From Helicobacter cetorum (GTDB lineage Bacteria; Campylobacterota; Campylobacteria; Campylobacterales; UBA6016), in the NCBI GenBank assembly GCA_022729705.1, contig DZAX01000015.1, forward strand, positions 1-51,429: a DNA stretch of 51,429 bases, given 5' to 3'. Below the pieces are notes generated by a model. The model saw only the letters and a program-made list of their open reading frames with translations. It was not told the DNA's origin and did no database searches. Positions 16,201-24,622 of this stretch are shown here, piece after piece (the stretch's first letter is position 1; each line of letters opens with the position of its first letter). The translations under genes and the position numbers were made by a program.

Positions 16201-16653
16201 ATGAGCTTAATATCTTCTAGTTTGGGTTCTAATTTTGGTTTGGATTATGCTAAATATCAAGCCGCTAAAGAGAGCGGAGGGAATTTTTTGGATTTTTTGC
16301 TCTCTTATGACCCTGTAAAAAGCGAAAATAGCGACGAAAGTCAGTTTGACTCTCTTTTTTCCTCGGATAGTCTTCTTAACGTTTTATCTCCAAAAGCGAT
16401 TAGCGCACTTGACGCAAACAACTCATTGGATGTATTTGGCTCAAAAAATGAGAATGAAGACTCGTTTTTGATGATGGACGCACAAGTAACAGCTCTGAAA
16501 ACAAAGCTTTTGGAGGCTTTTAAAACTAGGTATGAAACAAGCGAAAAAGATGAAACAGTAAAAGCCGCCAAAATAGCCACATTGTATAGCGACATCGCTT
16601 CTGTCAAAACGCCCACTAGGCTGCTTGGCGTTAATTTTAAAAATTTATTTTAG
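16201..16653 (+). CDS. Hypothetical protein upstream of fliN
   Basis: A 150-residue acidic protein, rich in Ser, Asp and Leu, without a signal peptide or membrane segment. It opens MSLISSSLGSNFGLDYAKYQ and has a helical, charged C-terminal half ending LLGVNFKNLF. AAGGAG lies eight bases before the ATG and codon use is like its neighbours, so it is very likely real. I recognise no family. The next genes are fliN and fliO, so a flagellar or motility role is possible from context, but a structured repeat separates it from fliN and they may not be co-transcribed. Confidence 0.65.
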   Translation: MSLISSSLGSNFGLDYAKYQAAKESGGNFLDFLLSYDPVKSENSDESQFDSLFSSDSLLNVLSPKAISALDANNSLDVFGSKNENEDSFLMMDAQVTALKTKLLEAFKTRYETSEKDETVKAAKIATLYSDIASVKTPTRLLGVNFKNLF

Positions 16654-16730
16654 TTTAAGTAAAATAAGCATAGATAGGCTTTCATACTAAAAATCAGGCG
16701 ACAACCAAACAATCTCAGCTACTCTACTCC

Positions 16731-16820
16731 CCCGCATTCATGCGGGTACTTTAGGGGGTTGCAAGGGACATTTATGTCCATGCCGCTTATACGGGCTTTG
16801 CTCGCACAAGCGTGTAACAT
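16731..16820 (+). repeat. Structured intergenic repeat S, copy 2
   Basis: Related to 7563-7690 and 18101-18220. It has CCCGC-GCGGG, a GGGGG run, GGACAT-ATGTCC and an ACGGGC...GCTCG stem, ending GTAACAT. It ends 20 bases before the fliN start. The last stem pairs less well than in copy 1. Confidence 0.72.
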
Positions 16821-16840
16821 CGGTAAAAAAAAGAGGCAAA

Positions 16841-17203
16841 ATGCACGACGACGATTTGGACATTAGCGAAGACGAGCTAGAGCAGAGTCTTGAGATACTA
16901 AGAAAAGATAAGGCTTATAGCGCCGAAGAGATACTGATAGACTACTCTGGTCTTCTTGATATGCAGATAGAGTGTATAGCATATCTTGGAGGAACCGAGA
17001 TAGAGCTTGCTGAGATGCTAAAACTTCATAAGGGCTCTATAGTAGATCTTAAAAAACCAGCCGGAGAGTCTGTGGAGATTATAGTAAATCAAAGAATCGT
17101 TGGAAAAGGCGAGATAATGGTGTATGAAAAAAACTTAGCGATTAGGGTAAATGAGATACTTGACTCTAAAACTGTTATTGAGTATTTTTCTAAAGAGAGG
17201 TAG
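16841..17203 (+). CDS. fliN: Flagellar motor switch protein FliN
   Basis: A 120-residue protein whose last 80 residues form the FliN/FliM SPOA-type domain: GLLDMQIECIAYLGGTEIEL, then LLKLHKG-like EMLKLHKGSIVDLKKPAGE, IIVNQRIVGKGEIMVYEKNLAIRV. FliN forms part of the cytoplasmic C-ring that switches flagellar rotation and docks export components. The acidic N-terminal 35 residues are variable in the family. The start ATG lies just past a structured repeat. fliO follows with no intervening base, so the pair is one transcription unit. Confidence 0.88.
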   Translation: MHDDDLDISEDELEQSLEILRKDKAYSAEEILIDYSGLLDMQIECIAYLGGTEIELAEMLKLHKGSIVDLKKPAGESVEIIVNQRIVGKGEIMVYEKNLAIRVNEILDSKTVIEYFSKER

Positions 17204-18073
17204 ATGAGAGCTTTAATTCTTTTTTGTATCATAGCGTTAAACGTTTTTGCCTCAAATCTTGTTTCTATGTCTGTAAGCGAAAAAAGCGAAGCGGTGGAGA
17301 TAAATATTGTACTGGATTCGGTATTTAACGGGCGTATAGAGCAAAATGCGTCATCTCAAACCATAACGCTTAAGTTTTCAAACATTGTGGCTCCCTATAT
17401 AAAAGACGCACCTCTATCGCAAAATCAGGTCGCCTCTCGCGTTGTTATGTTGCCAGATGGAACAAACGGTGCGCAACTCACAATTACAACAAAGCAAGAG
17501 GTTGTTTTGGAAGCTCTTAAAAACAGCGATGGATACAAGTTGCAACTAAAGCTAACGCCAAAAAACGCAAATTTGCCAATAGGCGAGGCAAGTGTAGAGA
17601 AAATGCCGGAGTCAATTAAAACACCGATTCCAGCATCTGAGATCGAAAACGATATAGGTTGGCGATATGTTGTTGTTGTGTCATTTTTACTGTTTTTGGT
17701 GGCGATTGCTCTTTATCTCAAAAAAAAGCTTTTGAACGGCGACCTAAAAAGCGTACTATCTTTGCAAAAAGCTCCAACTCCAGATATAAAAGAGACTAAG
17801 TTACAGATAGTGACGCAAAGCTCTTTAGATCCAAGTAATAAGCTTATGCTTGTAGAGTGTAGCGGTATTAGATATTTACTATTAGTCGGCGGCACTAATC
17901 TTGTAATTGACAGATATTGCGAAAAAGAGCATGATGTGCAAAGCGAAGAGTTTAAGCGGATGTTGGCTGAAAATGAGAGAAAACTAACAGAGTTTCTAAA
18001 GCCTCAAAAACAACCAGAGCAACCGCTATCAACCTTTGAAGAGTATCGTATAAAAGCCGAAGGGGACATTTAG
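17204..18073 (+). CDS. fliO: FliO-like flagellar protein
   Basis: A 289-residue protein with a cleavable-looking signal peptide (1-16) and a beta-rich region to about residue 130 that resembles an AMIN-like fold. A single membrane segment (about 152-167) is followed by a cytoplasmic part with LQIVTQSSLDPSNKLMLVECSGIRYLLLVGGT, the typical FliO pattern. FliO helps assemble the flagellar export gate. Campylobacterota FliO proteins are longer than enteric ones because of such an N-terminal region. The position directly after fliN supports the call. The C-terminal tail is charged and Pro/Gln-rich. Confidence 0.75.
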   Translation: MRALILFCIIALNVFASNLVSMSVSEKSEAVEINIVLDSVFNGRIEQNASSQTITLKFSNIVAPYIKDAPLSQNQVASRVVMLPDGTNGAQLTITTKQEVVLEALKNSDGYKLQLKLTPKNANLPIGEASVEKMPESIKTPIPASEIENDIGWRYVVVVSFLLFLVAIALYLKKKLLNGDLKSVLSLQKAPTPDIKETKLQIVTQSSLDPSNKLMLVECSGIRYLLLVGGTNLVIDRYCEKEHDVQSEEFKRMLAENERKLTEFLKPQKQPEQPLSTFEEYRIKAEGDI

Positions 18074-18100
18074 CGGCTAACATTGCGCACGTCAACTCTC

Positions 18101-18220
18101 TCTTGCGAATGCGGGCAAGCTTTGGGTGACTGCAGGGGGTGTTTATGTTCCCGCCGCCAACACGGGCTTGCTTGGTGGGAGTTTTACTCCGCCACATGTC
18201 CGTATTAGCGTATAACATTA
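18101..18220 (+). repeat. Structured intergenic repeat S, copy 3 (expanded)
   Basis: It shares the GCGGG, GTTTATGTTCCCGCC, ACGGGCTT and CGTATTAGCGTATAACATT segments with the other copies. It carries an extra hairpin, GGTGGGAG-TTTT-ACTCCGCC, inside the last loop. It lies between the fliO stop and the cyclase pseudogene start. Confidence 0.7.
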
Positions 18221-18236
18221 AATGCGGGAGCTAACT

Positions 18237-20107
18237 ATGGAGTGTTCTGTCTGCGGTGGTCAAAATAGAGAAGAGTCAAATTTTTGTGTTAGTTGCGGTT
18301 CTGCGTTGCAAAACGTTTGCTTTGTTTGTTATGCAAAAGCTGAGACTAGCGACGCATACTGCTCTAATTGCGGGTATAAACTGCCAAGTGCGCAAACGAC
18401 AAAGATACAACCACATCTTGTTAAAAGCGAAGTTGCAAAAATAAGTCAACATAAAGAGCATAGCGACGACGCTCTAATCTCTGAACGTAGAACGGTTACG
18501 GTTCTGTTTGCGGATCTATCAGGTTTTACCGCTATGAGTGAGAAGTTAGACCCCGAAGAGGTTACAACTATCATGAACAACTGCTTGCAAATAATGGGCG
18601 ATACTGTGACTTCTTATGAGGGGTATATAGACAAATTTATCGGCGATTGTATTATGGCTTTGTTTGGAGCCCCTACAACTCATGAAAATGACCCTGAGCT
18701 TGCCTTAAGAGCGGCTTTGGAGATGAGTAAAAAGATAGAAGAGTACAACAAAAAACTTCCACTAAAACTAGAAAAACCGCTAGGGCTTCATATCGGAATC
18801 AATACGGGGCTTGTCGTAGCCGGAAAAATAGGTTCGGACGCTCGTATGGACTATACCGTCATGGGGGATACGGTAAATCTAGCTTCAAGGCTTGAATCAA
18901 ATGCGGCAAAGGGGCAGATATTTGTCTCAGCCTACACACACAATCAAACAAAAAATCTATTTGAGTTTATCGAGCAAGAGCCTATTATGGTTAAGGGAAA
19001 AAGAGAGCCTGTGGCTGTTTTTGAGGTTGTGAGAGTCCTTGACGTCTCAGAGGTAAAGTCAACCTCTATGTCGGATATACCTCTTGTCGGTCGCGCAAAA
19101 GAGATTGAGTCTTTATCTATTAGCGTTGAAAGATTGTTGCAAGGCGAGGGGCAAACAATATTTTTAATATCCGATCCAGGTTTTGGAAAGAGTCGTATTC
19201 AAGCGGAGCTAAAAAATAAGTTCAGACAAAAAAATACACAAATAATAGAGGGCAGATGCCAATCGTATGGTAAAAACATCGCATACCACACTTTTATAGA
19301 GATATTTAGACGAATGTTTGCGATTGACGCAGACGATTTGGCTCCGACCGTATCGGAAAAACTGACGGACGGTCTACCGCTTTTAATAGGCGAAGATAAA
19401 GACGTTTTATCAGGGGAAGCTAAAAAAGCGATTACTTTTATATGTAGAGGCGCTTGCTATGCACTATTTTGAGGCTGGGGAGTTAAAAGAAGCGTACTAT
19501 TTTAGCGTTCAAAGTGCGATAAAGGCAAAAGCGGCGTACTCTAACGAATCGGCGGCAAAGTTTTTTGAACAAGCTATTAATGTAGGTTCTCATCTTGAAA
19601 ATCCAGACCCAACCCTGTCTAAGGTGCACCAAGATTACTCTGAGGTGTTGGAGTTGCTGGGATACATGGAGTCGGCTATCGTTTCGTGGGAGCAAGCTTG
19701 GAAGCGCCGCTGCACTCTTGGCAAAAGGACGTTTATATGCGGATATAGGCAGGCTTGGCGAGGCGCAAAACGCTCTGCTTTCTGCGTTAAGCGACTTTAA
19801 AAATATGAATTCGCTTCGCAAAGCCGCCGCTACACTAATATTGTTAATTAATGTTTTGCTGGATAAAAAAGAGCTAGAAGAGGCGTATGTATATATTGAA
19901 GAAGCTTTGAGTATATCGAGAGAGAACGGGTTTTTATCCGAGGAGGGTAAAAGTGTTCACTTGTTTGCAAGAGCCTTAAGACAAGAGGGTAGGACACCTG
20001 AGGCTAAGGCTAAGTATGAAGAGACTATAGAGATATTTAGTAAGCTAGGCAGAGATAAAGAGGTTTTAAGCGTGAAAAAAGAGCTTGAGACGTTAGGGGA
20101 AGTTTGA
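18237..20107 (+). pseudogene. Decayed zinc-ribbon/adenylate-guanylate cyclase/ATPase/TPR gene
   Basis: The first frame (18237-19472) encodes two zinc ribbons (CSVCGG, CVSCGS, CSNCGY) and a class III nucleotide cyclase domain (VLFADLSGFTAMSEKLDPEE near residue 83; MGDTVNLASRLE). An ATPase start with Walker A (DPGFGKSR) follows, then the frame stops. Reading resumes in another frame near 19440 (YVEALAMHYFEAGELKEAYY) with TPR-like helices. It shifts again near 19697 to the frame ending at 20107. Intact relatives are about 1000 residues, so most of the ATPase is deleted and two frame changes remain. ATG 18237 follows GGGAG. A truncated cyclase could still be expressed from the first 412 codons. 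Confidence 0.75.
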
Positions 20108-20108
20108 T

Positions 20109-20879
20109 TTGTTGATAGATACGCATTGCCATTTGGATGATACAAGATATTTTGAGGATATAGAAGAGGTTTTGGCGCGCTCTTTTGAGGTGGGAGTAAA
20201 TGGATTTATTGTTCCCGGGGCCGGCCCAAAAGATTTACCAAGAGCTATAGAGCTCTCAAAAAAGTATGAAAACGTATATTTTGCCGTTGGTGTTCACCCT
20301 TATCACGCCGCAGAGTTTTGCGAAAAAGATTTTGAAATGAGCATCAATCCAAAGTGCGTGGCGATAGGCGAATGCGGACTTGATTATTATAGGTTGCCCG
20401 ATGATGAAGAGGGAAGGCAAAAAGAGAAAACGCTACAAAAAGATATTTTTATCGCTCAAATAGAGATTGCAAAAAAGCTAAATAAGCCGCTTATTGTGCA
20501 TATTAGAGACGCTAGCGAGGATAGCAAAAAAATACTCGTTGATATGGGGGCGGGCAGAGTCGGAGGAGTTTTGCACTGTTACAATGCGGATTCAAATCTC
20601 TTGGAGCTTGCAAAATACGGGTTTTATTTTGGCATTGGCGGAGTTCTTACATTTTCAAATGCAAAAAAACTTGTAGAGGTATTGCCAAAAATCCCGCTTG
20701 AACGACTACTATTTGAGACAGACGCACCATATCTTACACCTATGCCTCATCGCGGCAAACGAAACGAACCCTCATACATGCCGCTAATCGTCAAAAAAGC
20801 CTCAGAGCTACTTGGCGTAAGCAAAGAGAGACTGTGCGAAATCTCTACTGAAAATGCAAAAAGGTGTTTTAGATTATAA
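20109..20879 (+). CDS. TatD-family metal-dependent deoxyribonuclease/hydrolase
   Basis: A 256-residue TIM-barrel hydrolase. Metal ligands are visible in DTHCHLDD near residue 4, AIGECGLDYYR near 90, PLIVHIRDA near 129 and LFETDAPYLTP near 200. TatD proteins are cytoplasmic 3'-5' exonucleases implicated in DNA repair and fragment degradation; the precise substrate here is unknown. The start is TTG at 20109 (a second TTG follows directly). It begins one base after the end of the cyclase pseudogene and overlaps the convergent murG 3' end by 11 bases. Confidence 0.92.
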   Translation: MLIDTHCHLDDTRYFEDIEEVLARSFEVGVNGFIVPGAGPKDLPRAIELSKKYENVYFAVGVHPYHAAEFCEKDFEMSINPKCVAIGECGLDYYRLPDDEEGRQKEKTLQKDIFIAQIEIAKKLNKPLIVHIRDASEDSKKILVDMGAGRVGGVLHCYNADSNLLELAKYGFYFGIGGVLTFSNAKKLVEVLPKIPLERLLFETDAPYLTPMPHRGKRNEPSYMPLIVKKASELLGVSKERLCEISTENAKRCFRL

Positions 20880-21879
20880 AATCCACTATTTGTTTTGCGC
20901 CGCCAGTATCAATAATATCTCTTAAAGAGACGGATACATTTTTAATTTTTTCATTGTCGTTTATGATGTTTAGTATATCTTGCGCCGAGACGTCATTTTG
21001 ATTTTTATAAAATGCGGCGTTTCTATCCGCTAAATATTTTGCGTTAAACTCTTGATGGTTTGCCGCAGCGTGTGGGTATGGAATAAAAAAAGCGGGGAGT
21101 CTATGCGCACAGAGTTCAAATAGCGTTCCAGCTCCGCTTCTTGCGACCGCAAAATCCGCTTTTGCCACTTTCTCTTGCAAAGAGTCGCTAAAACCAAATA
21201 CATCCGCTTTTATCCCAAGCTTTTGATACTCTTTTTGTATCTCTTCAAAGTTTTTTACGCCTGTTTGATGAATAATAGCAATATCCATTTCATGTAGCGT
21301 CGGGGCTAACTCTAGCGCTAGAGAGTTTATTTTTGCGGCGCCTTGAGAGCCGCCCAAAAATATTATAGACTCAATCTTCTCTCTATCTCTGGCTAGCTCA
21401 AAGCATCTTGCCGATACAGGATAGTCTCTTGAGGGGGAAGCGTCTGCAAAAGAGCTAAAAACAGCTTTTGCAAAAGGGGCGGAAATCTTGTTTAACGCCC
21501 CTTGTACAGCGTTTTGTTCGTGAATATAGAGTTTTTTTCCTGTAATTATCGCCGCCAATACAAGAGGAGCGGCGCTGTACCCGCCGACGCTGACAACCGT
21601 ATCTATCCGCTCATGTTTTAGCGTTTTTATAGCTACTGCAATATTTTTTATTACACTGATTATTGCGCTTAGTTTTGATAACCCTTTTTTGTTTACGACG
21701 CCTTTTGAATCTAAAAATATCTTTTTGCAAAAACCATCGTCGTTTTCAAACCACGCCTTATCTTGACCGCTACTTGAGCCGACAAATATCGGTTTTATAT
21801 CCCTAGCGTTAAGCTCCTCTTTCAGAGCCCTCGCTATCGCCAAATGCCCGCCTGTTCCGCCGCCCGTTATCGCTATCAT
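20869..21879 (-). CDS. murG: MurG, lipid II synthase (GlcNAc transferase)
   Basis: A 336-residue peripheral inner-membrane glycosyltransferase that adds GlcNAc from UDP-GlcNAc to lipid I, giving lipid II. It shows the N-terminal ITGGGTGGHL loop, YIHEQNAVQG near 117, IIFLGGSQGA near 193 and the acceptor/donor segment ARSGAGTLFEL near 245, followed by PYPHAAANHQ. Length is slightly short but complete. It is on the strand of ftsW, 103 bases downstream of it, with structured repeat A in between. The two are probably linked in cell-wall synthesis for division. Confidence 0.96.
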   Translation of the reverse strand: MIAITGGGTGGHLAIARALKEELNARDIKPIFVGSSSGQDKAWFENDDGFCKKIFLDSKGVVNKKGLSKLSAIISVIKNIAVAIKTLKHERIDTVVSVGGYSAAPLVLAAIITGKKLYIHEQNAVQGALNKISAPFAKAVFSSFADASPSRDYPVSARCFELARDREKIESIIFLGGSQGAAKINSLALELAPTLHEMDIAIIHQTGVKNFEEIQKEYQKLGIKADVFGFSDSLQEKVAKADFAVARSGAGTLFELCAHRLPAFFIPYPHAAANHQEFNAKYLADRNAAFYKNQNDVSAQDILNIINDNEKIKNVSVSLRDIIDTGGAKQIVDFII

Positions 21880-21908
21880 TTATGAACCCTTTGAATAAAA
21901 CAAGTCTA

Positions 21909-21985
21909 TCAAGAGCGGCAAGCCGCGAGAGCCGTCTGCTGAAGACCTCATTTTGGGCTTTGCTCAAAATGTGAGAAATTAATCA
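21909..21985 (+). repeat. Structured intergenic repeat A, copy 2
   Basis: It matches the core of 817-935: a GCGGC-AA-GCCGC stem (21915-21926), CTGAAGACC, and the CTCATTTTG...CAAAATGTGAG hairpin (21947-21975), ending AATTAATCA. It lies in the ftsW-murG gap and slightly overlaps the ftsW 3' end, since the stop is at 21983. The outer 19-bp inverted repeats of copy 1 are not present. Confidence 0.65.
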
Positions 21986-23149
21986 TATTTTAGCCCTTTT
22001 GCTTATCATCAGCGCCATTCCAACAGCTATGCACAGCGATATTAGTGAGCTACCGCCATAGCTGATAAACGGAACCGTAATACCTTTAATCGGCATAACG
22101 CCGCTAATTCCTAAAGCGTTCATCAAAAACTGAACGCTAATCATTGTAGCAATACCAACACAAAATAGATAAAACACAGGGTTTTCGCTTCTGTTTGCTA
22201 TTCTAAAGATTCTATGAACTATCGCAAGAAGTAAAAAGCTAATTACAAAAGCCCCTATAAATCCGATTTCCTCGATAATGCCGGCAAGCACAAAGTCGGT
22301 GTGTACGTCGCTTACATATCCTAGTTTAAAAATTCCATTTCCAAGACCTTGCCCAAAAATACCGCCGTTATGTATAGCGTTTAGAGATTGCGTCGCTTGA
22401 TACGCCTCTTCTATCTCATTTTTTTCAACCCTTAGGTATTCAGACATAAAAGCGGGAAGGGTGGAGAGTATATAGTCTTGAACCCCCGCCCACCATTGTA
22501 GCACCTTGCCAAGTCTATAACTAGAAAATATGATAAACGCTACAGCTCCAGCGGCTCCGGCAACTATAATGCTTAAAAATAAGTTGAAGCTACTTCCTGC
22601 AAAGAGCAGTATGATGGCGAGTGTCGCACATATTACTATCGCCTGCCCCAAATCGTTTTGCATAACGACTATAAGAAAACAGGATACCGCCAAAACCACA
22701 ACGTATGGAAAAAAGATTTTTATTTCATGGGTTAGGCTATGCTTTTCGTCTTTGTAGTAAAACTTTCTACTAAAACTCCAAGCCAAAAAATATATAAAGC
22801 CGACTTTAAAAAACTCAACCGGAGATAAGTTTGTCACCCCTATATTAATCCATCTTTTCGCACCGTTAATCATCGGCACTACCGAGGACGGAAGCAGAGG
22901 CATAGCCGCCATTATTAGCAAAAATAGAATAAACAAAGACATTCCTATCTTTGATATTGCCGTTTCGGGATTTAACTTTGAGAGAATTCCCATTATGAAA
23001 ATCCCAAGTACGGCCGCAAAAAGCTGTTTTATCAAAAACGATAGTTTTAGGTCGTTGTTGATAGATAGGTATACCGGCAAAGAGTATGAGAAAATAACGC
23101 CTATTGTAATGGCGGCGACCGTTAGGGCAAAAAGTTTTTTATCTACCAT
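21983..23149 (-). CDS. ftsW: FtsW/RodA-family lipid II polymerase, probably FtsW
   Basis: A 388-residue SEDS protein with about ten membrane segments. Typical sequences are NGAKRWINIGVTNLSPVEFFK near residue 94, QNDLGQA near 165 and the C-terminal PFISYGGSSLI near 366, with the extracellular loop containing GGIFGQGLGNG. SEDS proteins polymerise glycan strands from lipid II; FtsW acts with its cognate PBP in septation. The neighbour murG favours FtsW over RodA, and the mrdA/RodA-type elongation genes lie elsewhere in the window. ATG 23149 is used rather than the adjacent TTG. Confidence 0.92.
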   Translation of the reverse strand: MVDKKLFALTVAAITIGVIFSYSLPVYLSINNDLKLSFLIKQLFAAVLGIFIMGILSKLNPETAISKIGMSLFILFLLIMAAMPLLPSSVVPMINGAKRWINIGVTNLSPVEFFKVGFIYFLAWSFSRKFYYKDEKHSLTHEIKIFFPYVVVLAVSCFLIVVMQNDLGQAIVICATLAIILLFAGSSFNLFLSIIVAGAAGAVAFIIFSSYRLGKVLQWWAGVQDYILSTLPAFMSEYLRVEKNEIEEAYQATQSLNAIHNGGIFGQGLGNGIFKLGYVSDVHTDFVLAGIIEEIGFIGAFVISFLLLAIVHRIFRIANRSENPVFYLFCVGIATMISVQFLMNALGISGVMPIKGITVPFISYGGSSLISLCIAVGMALMISKRAKI

Positions 23150-23196
23150 CAAAGCGTCAACTTTTTTATTTGATTTTATCCGATTCGGGCTTAATG

Positions 23197-23240
23197 GCGC
23201 TAAGCCGCTTAAGTTAGCTGTGTTATATGGCAGATTTTTT
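23197..23240 (+). repeat. Dispersed intergenic repeat C, copy 1
   Basis: GCGCTAAGCCGCT, then AAG-TAGC, a hairpin-like segment, and GGCAGATTTTTT. A similar arrangement is at 28373-28415. The run of T at the end makes it terminator-like on the forward strand. It lies upstream of flgB and downstream of nothing transcribed forward, so a termination role here is doubtful. Confidence 0.5.
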
Positions 23241-23276
23241 GTATCCAGATATTAATGAATATATGACCCCAAAAAG

Positions 23277-23292
23277 TGGAATGCTCTTTGCA
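23277..23292 (+). promoter_or_regulatory. Sigma-54 (RpoN) type promoter for flgBC-fliE
   Basis: TGGAATGCTCTTTGCA has the diagnostic GG-N10-GC spacing and the TGG/TTGC -24/-12 elements. It lies 31 bases before the flgB ATG. RpoN control of basal-body rod genes is established in Campylobacter and Helicobacter. Confidence 0.8.
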
Positions 23293-23322
23293 TTAACTAA
23301 GTAAAATTTTGGGGGTTGCAAG

Positions 23323-23766
23323 ATGATGTTTGATAGTCCTTTTTCGATGGGTAAAGCCAGCGAGTTTATGCATTCCGCACTTAATGCGAGAGCCGTCAGA
23401 CAGGATATGATCTCTTCAAATATAGCAAATGTCGATACTCCGTATTATAGACCTAGGGATTTGAATTTTGAAGACGTCATGAAAAAAGAGGCGAATAAAA
23501 CTTTTGCAGGCGCAAAAGAGCCGATTCTTGAGTTGGCTCAAACGGTTGGTAATCACTTAGGCTCTATGGACGATGCGGGCAATACGAAGCCTACGACATT
23601 TTTTAGAGACGGACATATGGCAAGAAATGACGGAAACAGCGTAGACCTTGATGTAGAGATGAGCGAGATGAATAAAAACTCAACAATGTATAGTGCGCTT
23701 ATTAGCGCTTACAAGAAAAACGGTTCTATCTTTAGCTCTGTTATAGACTCAAGCAAAGGCTTGTAA
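23323..23766 (+). CDS. flgB: Flagellar basal-body rod protein FlgB
   Basis: A 147-residue proximal rod component exported by the flagellar type III system. The N-terminal helix ends with the family motif DMISSNIANVDTPYYRPRDL near residue 30. The C-terminal amphipathic helix (VDLDVEMSEMNKNSTMYSALI) packs in the rod. Two ATGs (23323, 23326) follow GGGGG and either could be used. It opens a unit with flgC and fliE, with gaps of 18 and 13 bases, behind the sigma-54 promoter. Confidence 0.95.
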   Translation: MMFDSPFSMGKASEFMHSALNARAVRQDMISSNIANVDTPYYRPRDLNFEDVMKKEANKTFAGAKEPILELAQTVGNHLGSMDDAGNTKPTTFFRDGHMARNDGNSVDLDVEMSEMNKNSTMYSALISAYKKNGSIFSSVIDSSKGL

Positions 23767-23784
23767 TTAATTTAAGGATTCAAA

Positions 23785-24282
23785 ATGGCTTTTTTAAATT
23801 CGTTCGATATAAGCGGGTACGGGCTTTCCGCACAAAGATTTAGACTAAATCTGATAAGCTCAAACATAGCAAATGCAAACACTACAAGAACCGACGAGGG
23901 CGGTCCTTATAGAAAACAGAGCGCAATTTTTAAAGCTGTAGATTTTGAAAAACATTACAACAAAGAGTTGGAGAAAAATTCAAACTTTCATGAGTATGAA
24001 AATCCGTTAGATGAGAAGATAGGGCTAAATAATAAAGCAAAACCGCCGATTATGAGCGTGATAGTAGATAAAGTAGTGCGAGATGACAGCGAACCTATGC
24101 TAAAATATGAGCCGAACCATCCAGATGCGAATCAACAAGGTTATGTTGCGTATCCAAATATTAATCCAGTTATAGAGATGTCCGATTTAGTTGAAGCTAC
24201 AAGGGCATATCAGGCGAATGTTGCGGCTTTTCAGAGTGTTAAAGGTATGGCTACAAGTGCCATAGATATGTTAAGAGCATAG
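23785..24282 (+). CDS. flgC: Flagellar basal-body rod protein FlgC
   Basis: A 165-residue rod protein. The N terminus carries LNLISSNIANANTTRTDEGGP near residue 22, the FlgC form of the rod-protein motif. The C terminus has NINPVIEMSDLVEATRAYQ near 125 and ends in an amphipathic helix. It assembles with FlgB, FlgF and FliE into the proximal rod. The ATG follows AAGGAT. It is co-transcribed with flgB and fliE. Confidence 0.95.
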   Translation: MAFLNSFDISGYGLSAQRFRLNLISSNIANANTTRTDEGGPYRKQSAIFKAVDFEKHYNKELEKNSNFHEYENPLDEKIGLNNKAKPPIMSVIVDKVVRDDSEPMLKYEPNHPDANQQGYVAYPNINPVIEMSDLVEATRAYQANVAAFQSVKGMATSAIDMLRA

Positions 24283-24295
24283 TAAGGAGTTTAAA

Positions 24296-24601
24296 ATGGC
24301 AGATTTATTAAATAAAGTAGGAAGTATTATAGAGCCTTCCATGTTGGGTGCTTCACAAGTAAAAGCACCGCCGGCAAGTAGTTTTTCTTTTTCTGATACA
24401 CTAAAAGGAATTCTTGACTCAACTAACGCTGAGCAGAGGACTTCCGATAGAGCAATGGCTGATTTGGCTACAGGAGACGTAAAAGATCTTCATCAAGCGG
24501 CAATTGCGATAGGTAAGGCGGAGCTAAGCATGAAAATGATGCTAGAGGTAAGAAATAAAGCGATTTCAGCATACAAAGAGATTTCAAAAACTCAAATGTA
24601 G
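24296..24601 (+). CDS. fliE: Flagellar hook-basal body complex protein FliE
   Basis: A 101-residue adaptor joining the MS ring and rod. Recognisable segments are SFSDTLKGILDSTN near residue 31, DLHQAAIAIGKAELSMKMM near 63 and VRNKAISAYKEI at the C terminus. A ribosome-binding AAGGAG precedes the ATG. It is third in the flgB-flgC-fliE unit. ftsI begins 21 bases after the stop and may be read through from the same transcript. Confidence 0.94.
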   Translation: MADLLNKVGSIIEPSMLGASQVKAPPASSFSFSDTLKGILDSTNAEQRTSDRAMADLATGDVKDLHQAAIAIGKAELSMKMMLEVRNKAISAYKEISKTQM

Positions 24602-24622
24602 TGTTGGGCAAATAGGTCTTTA

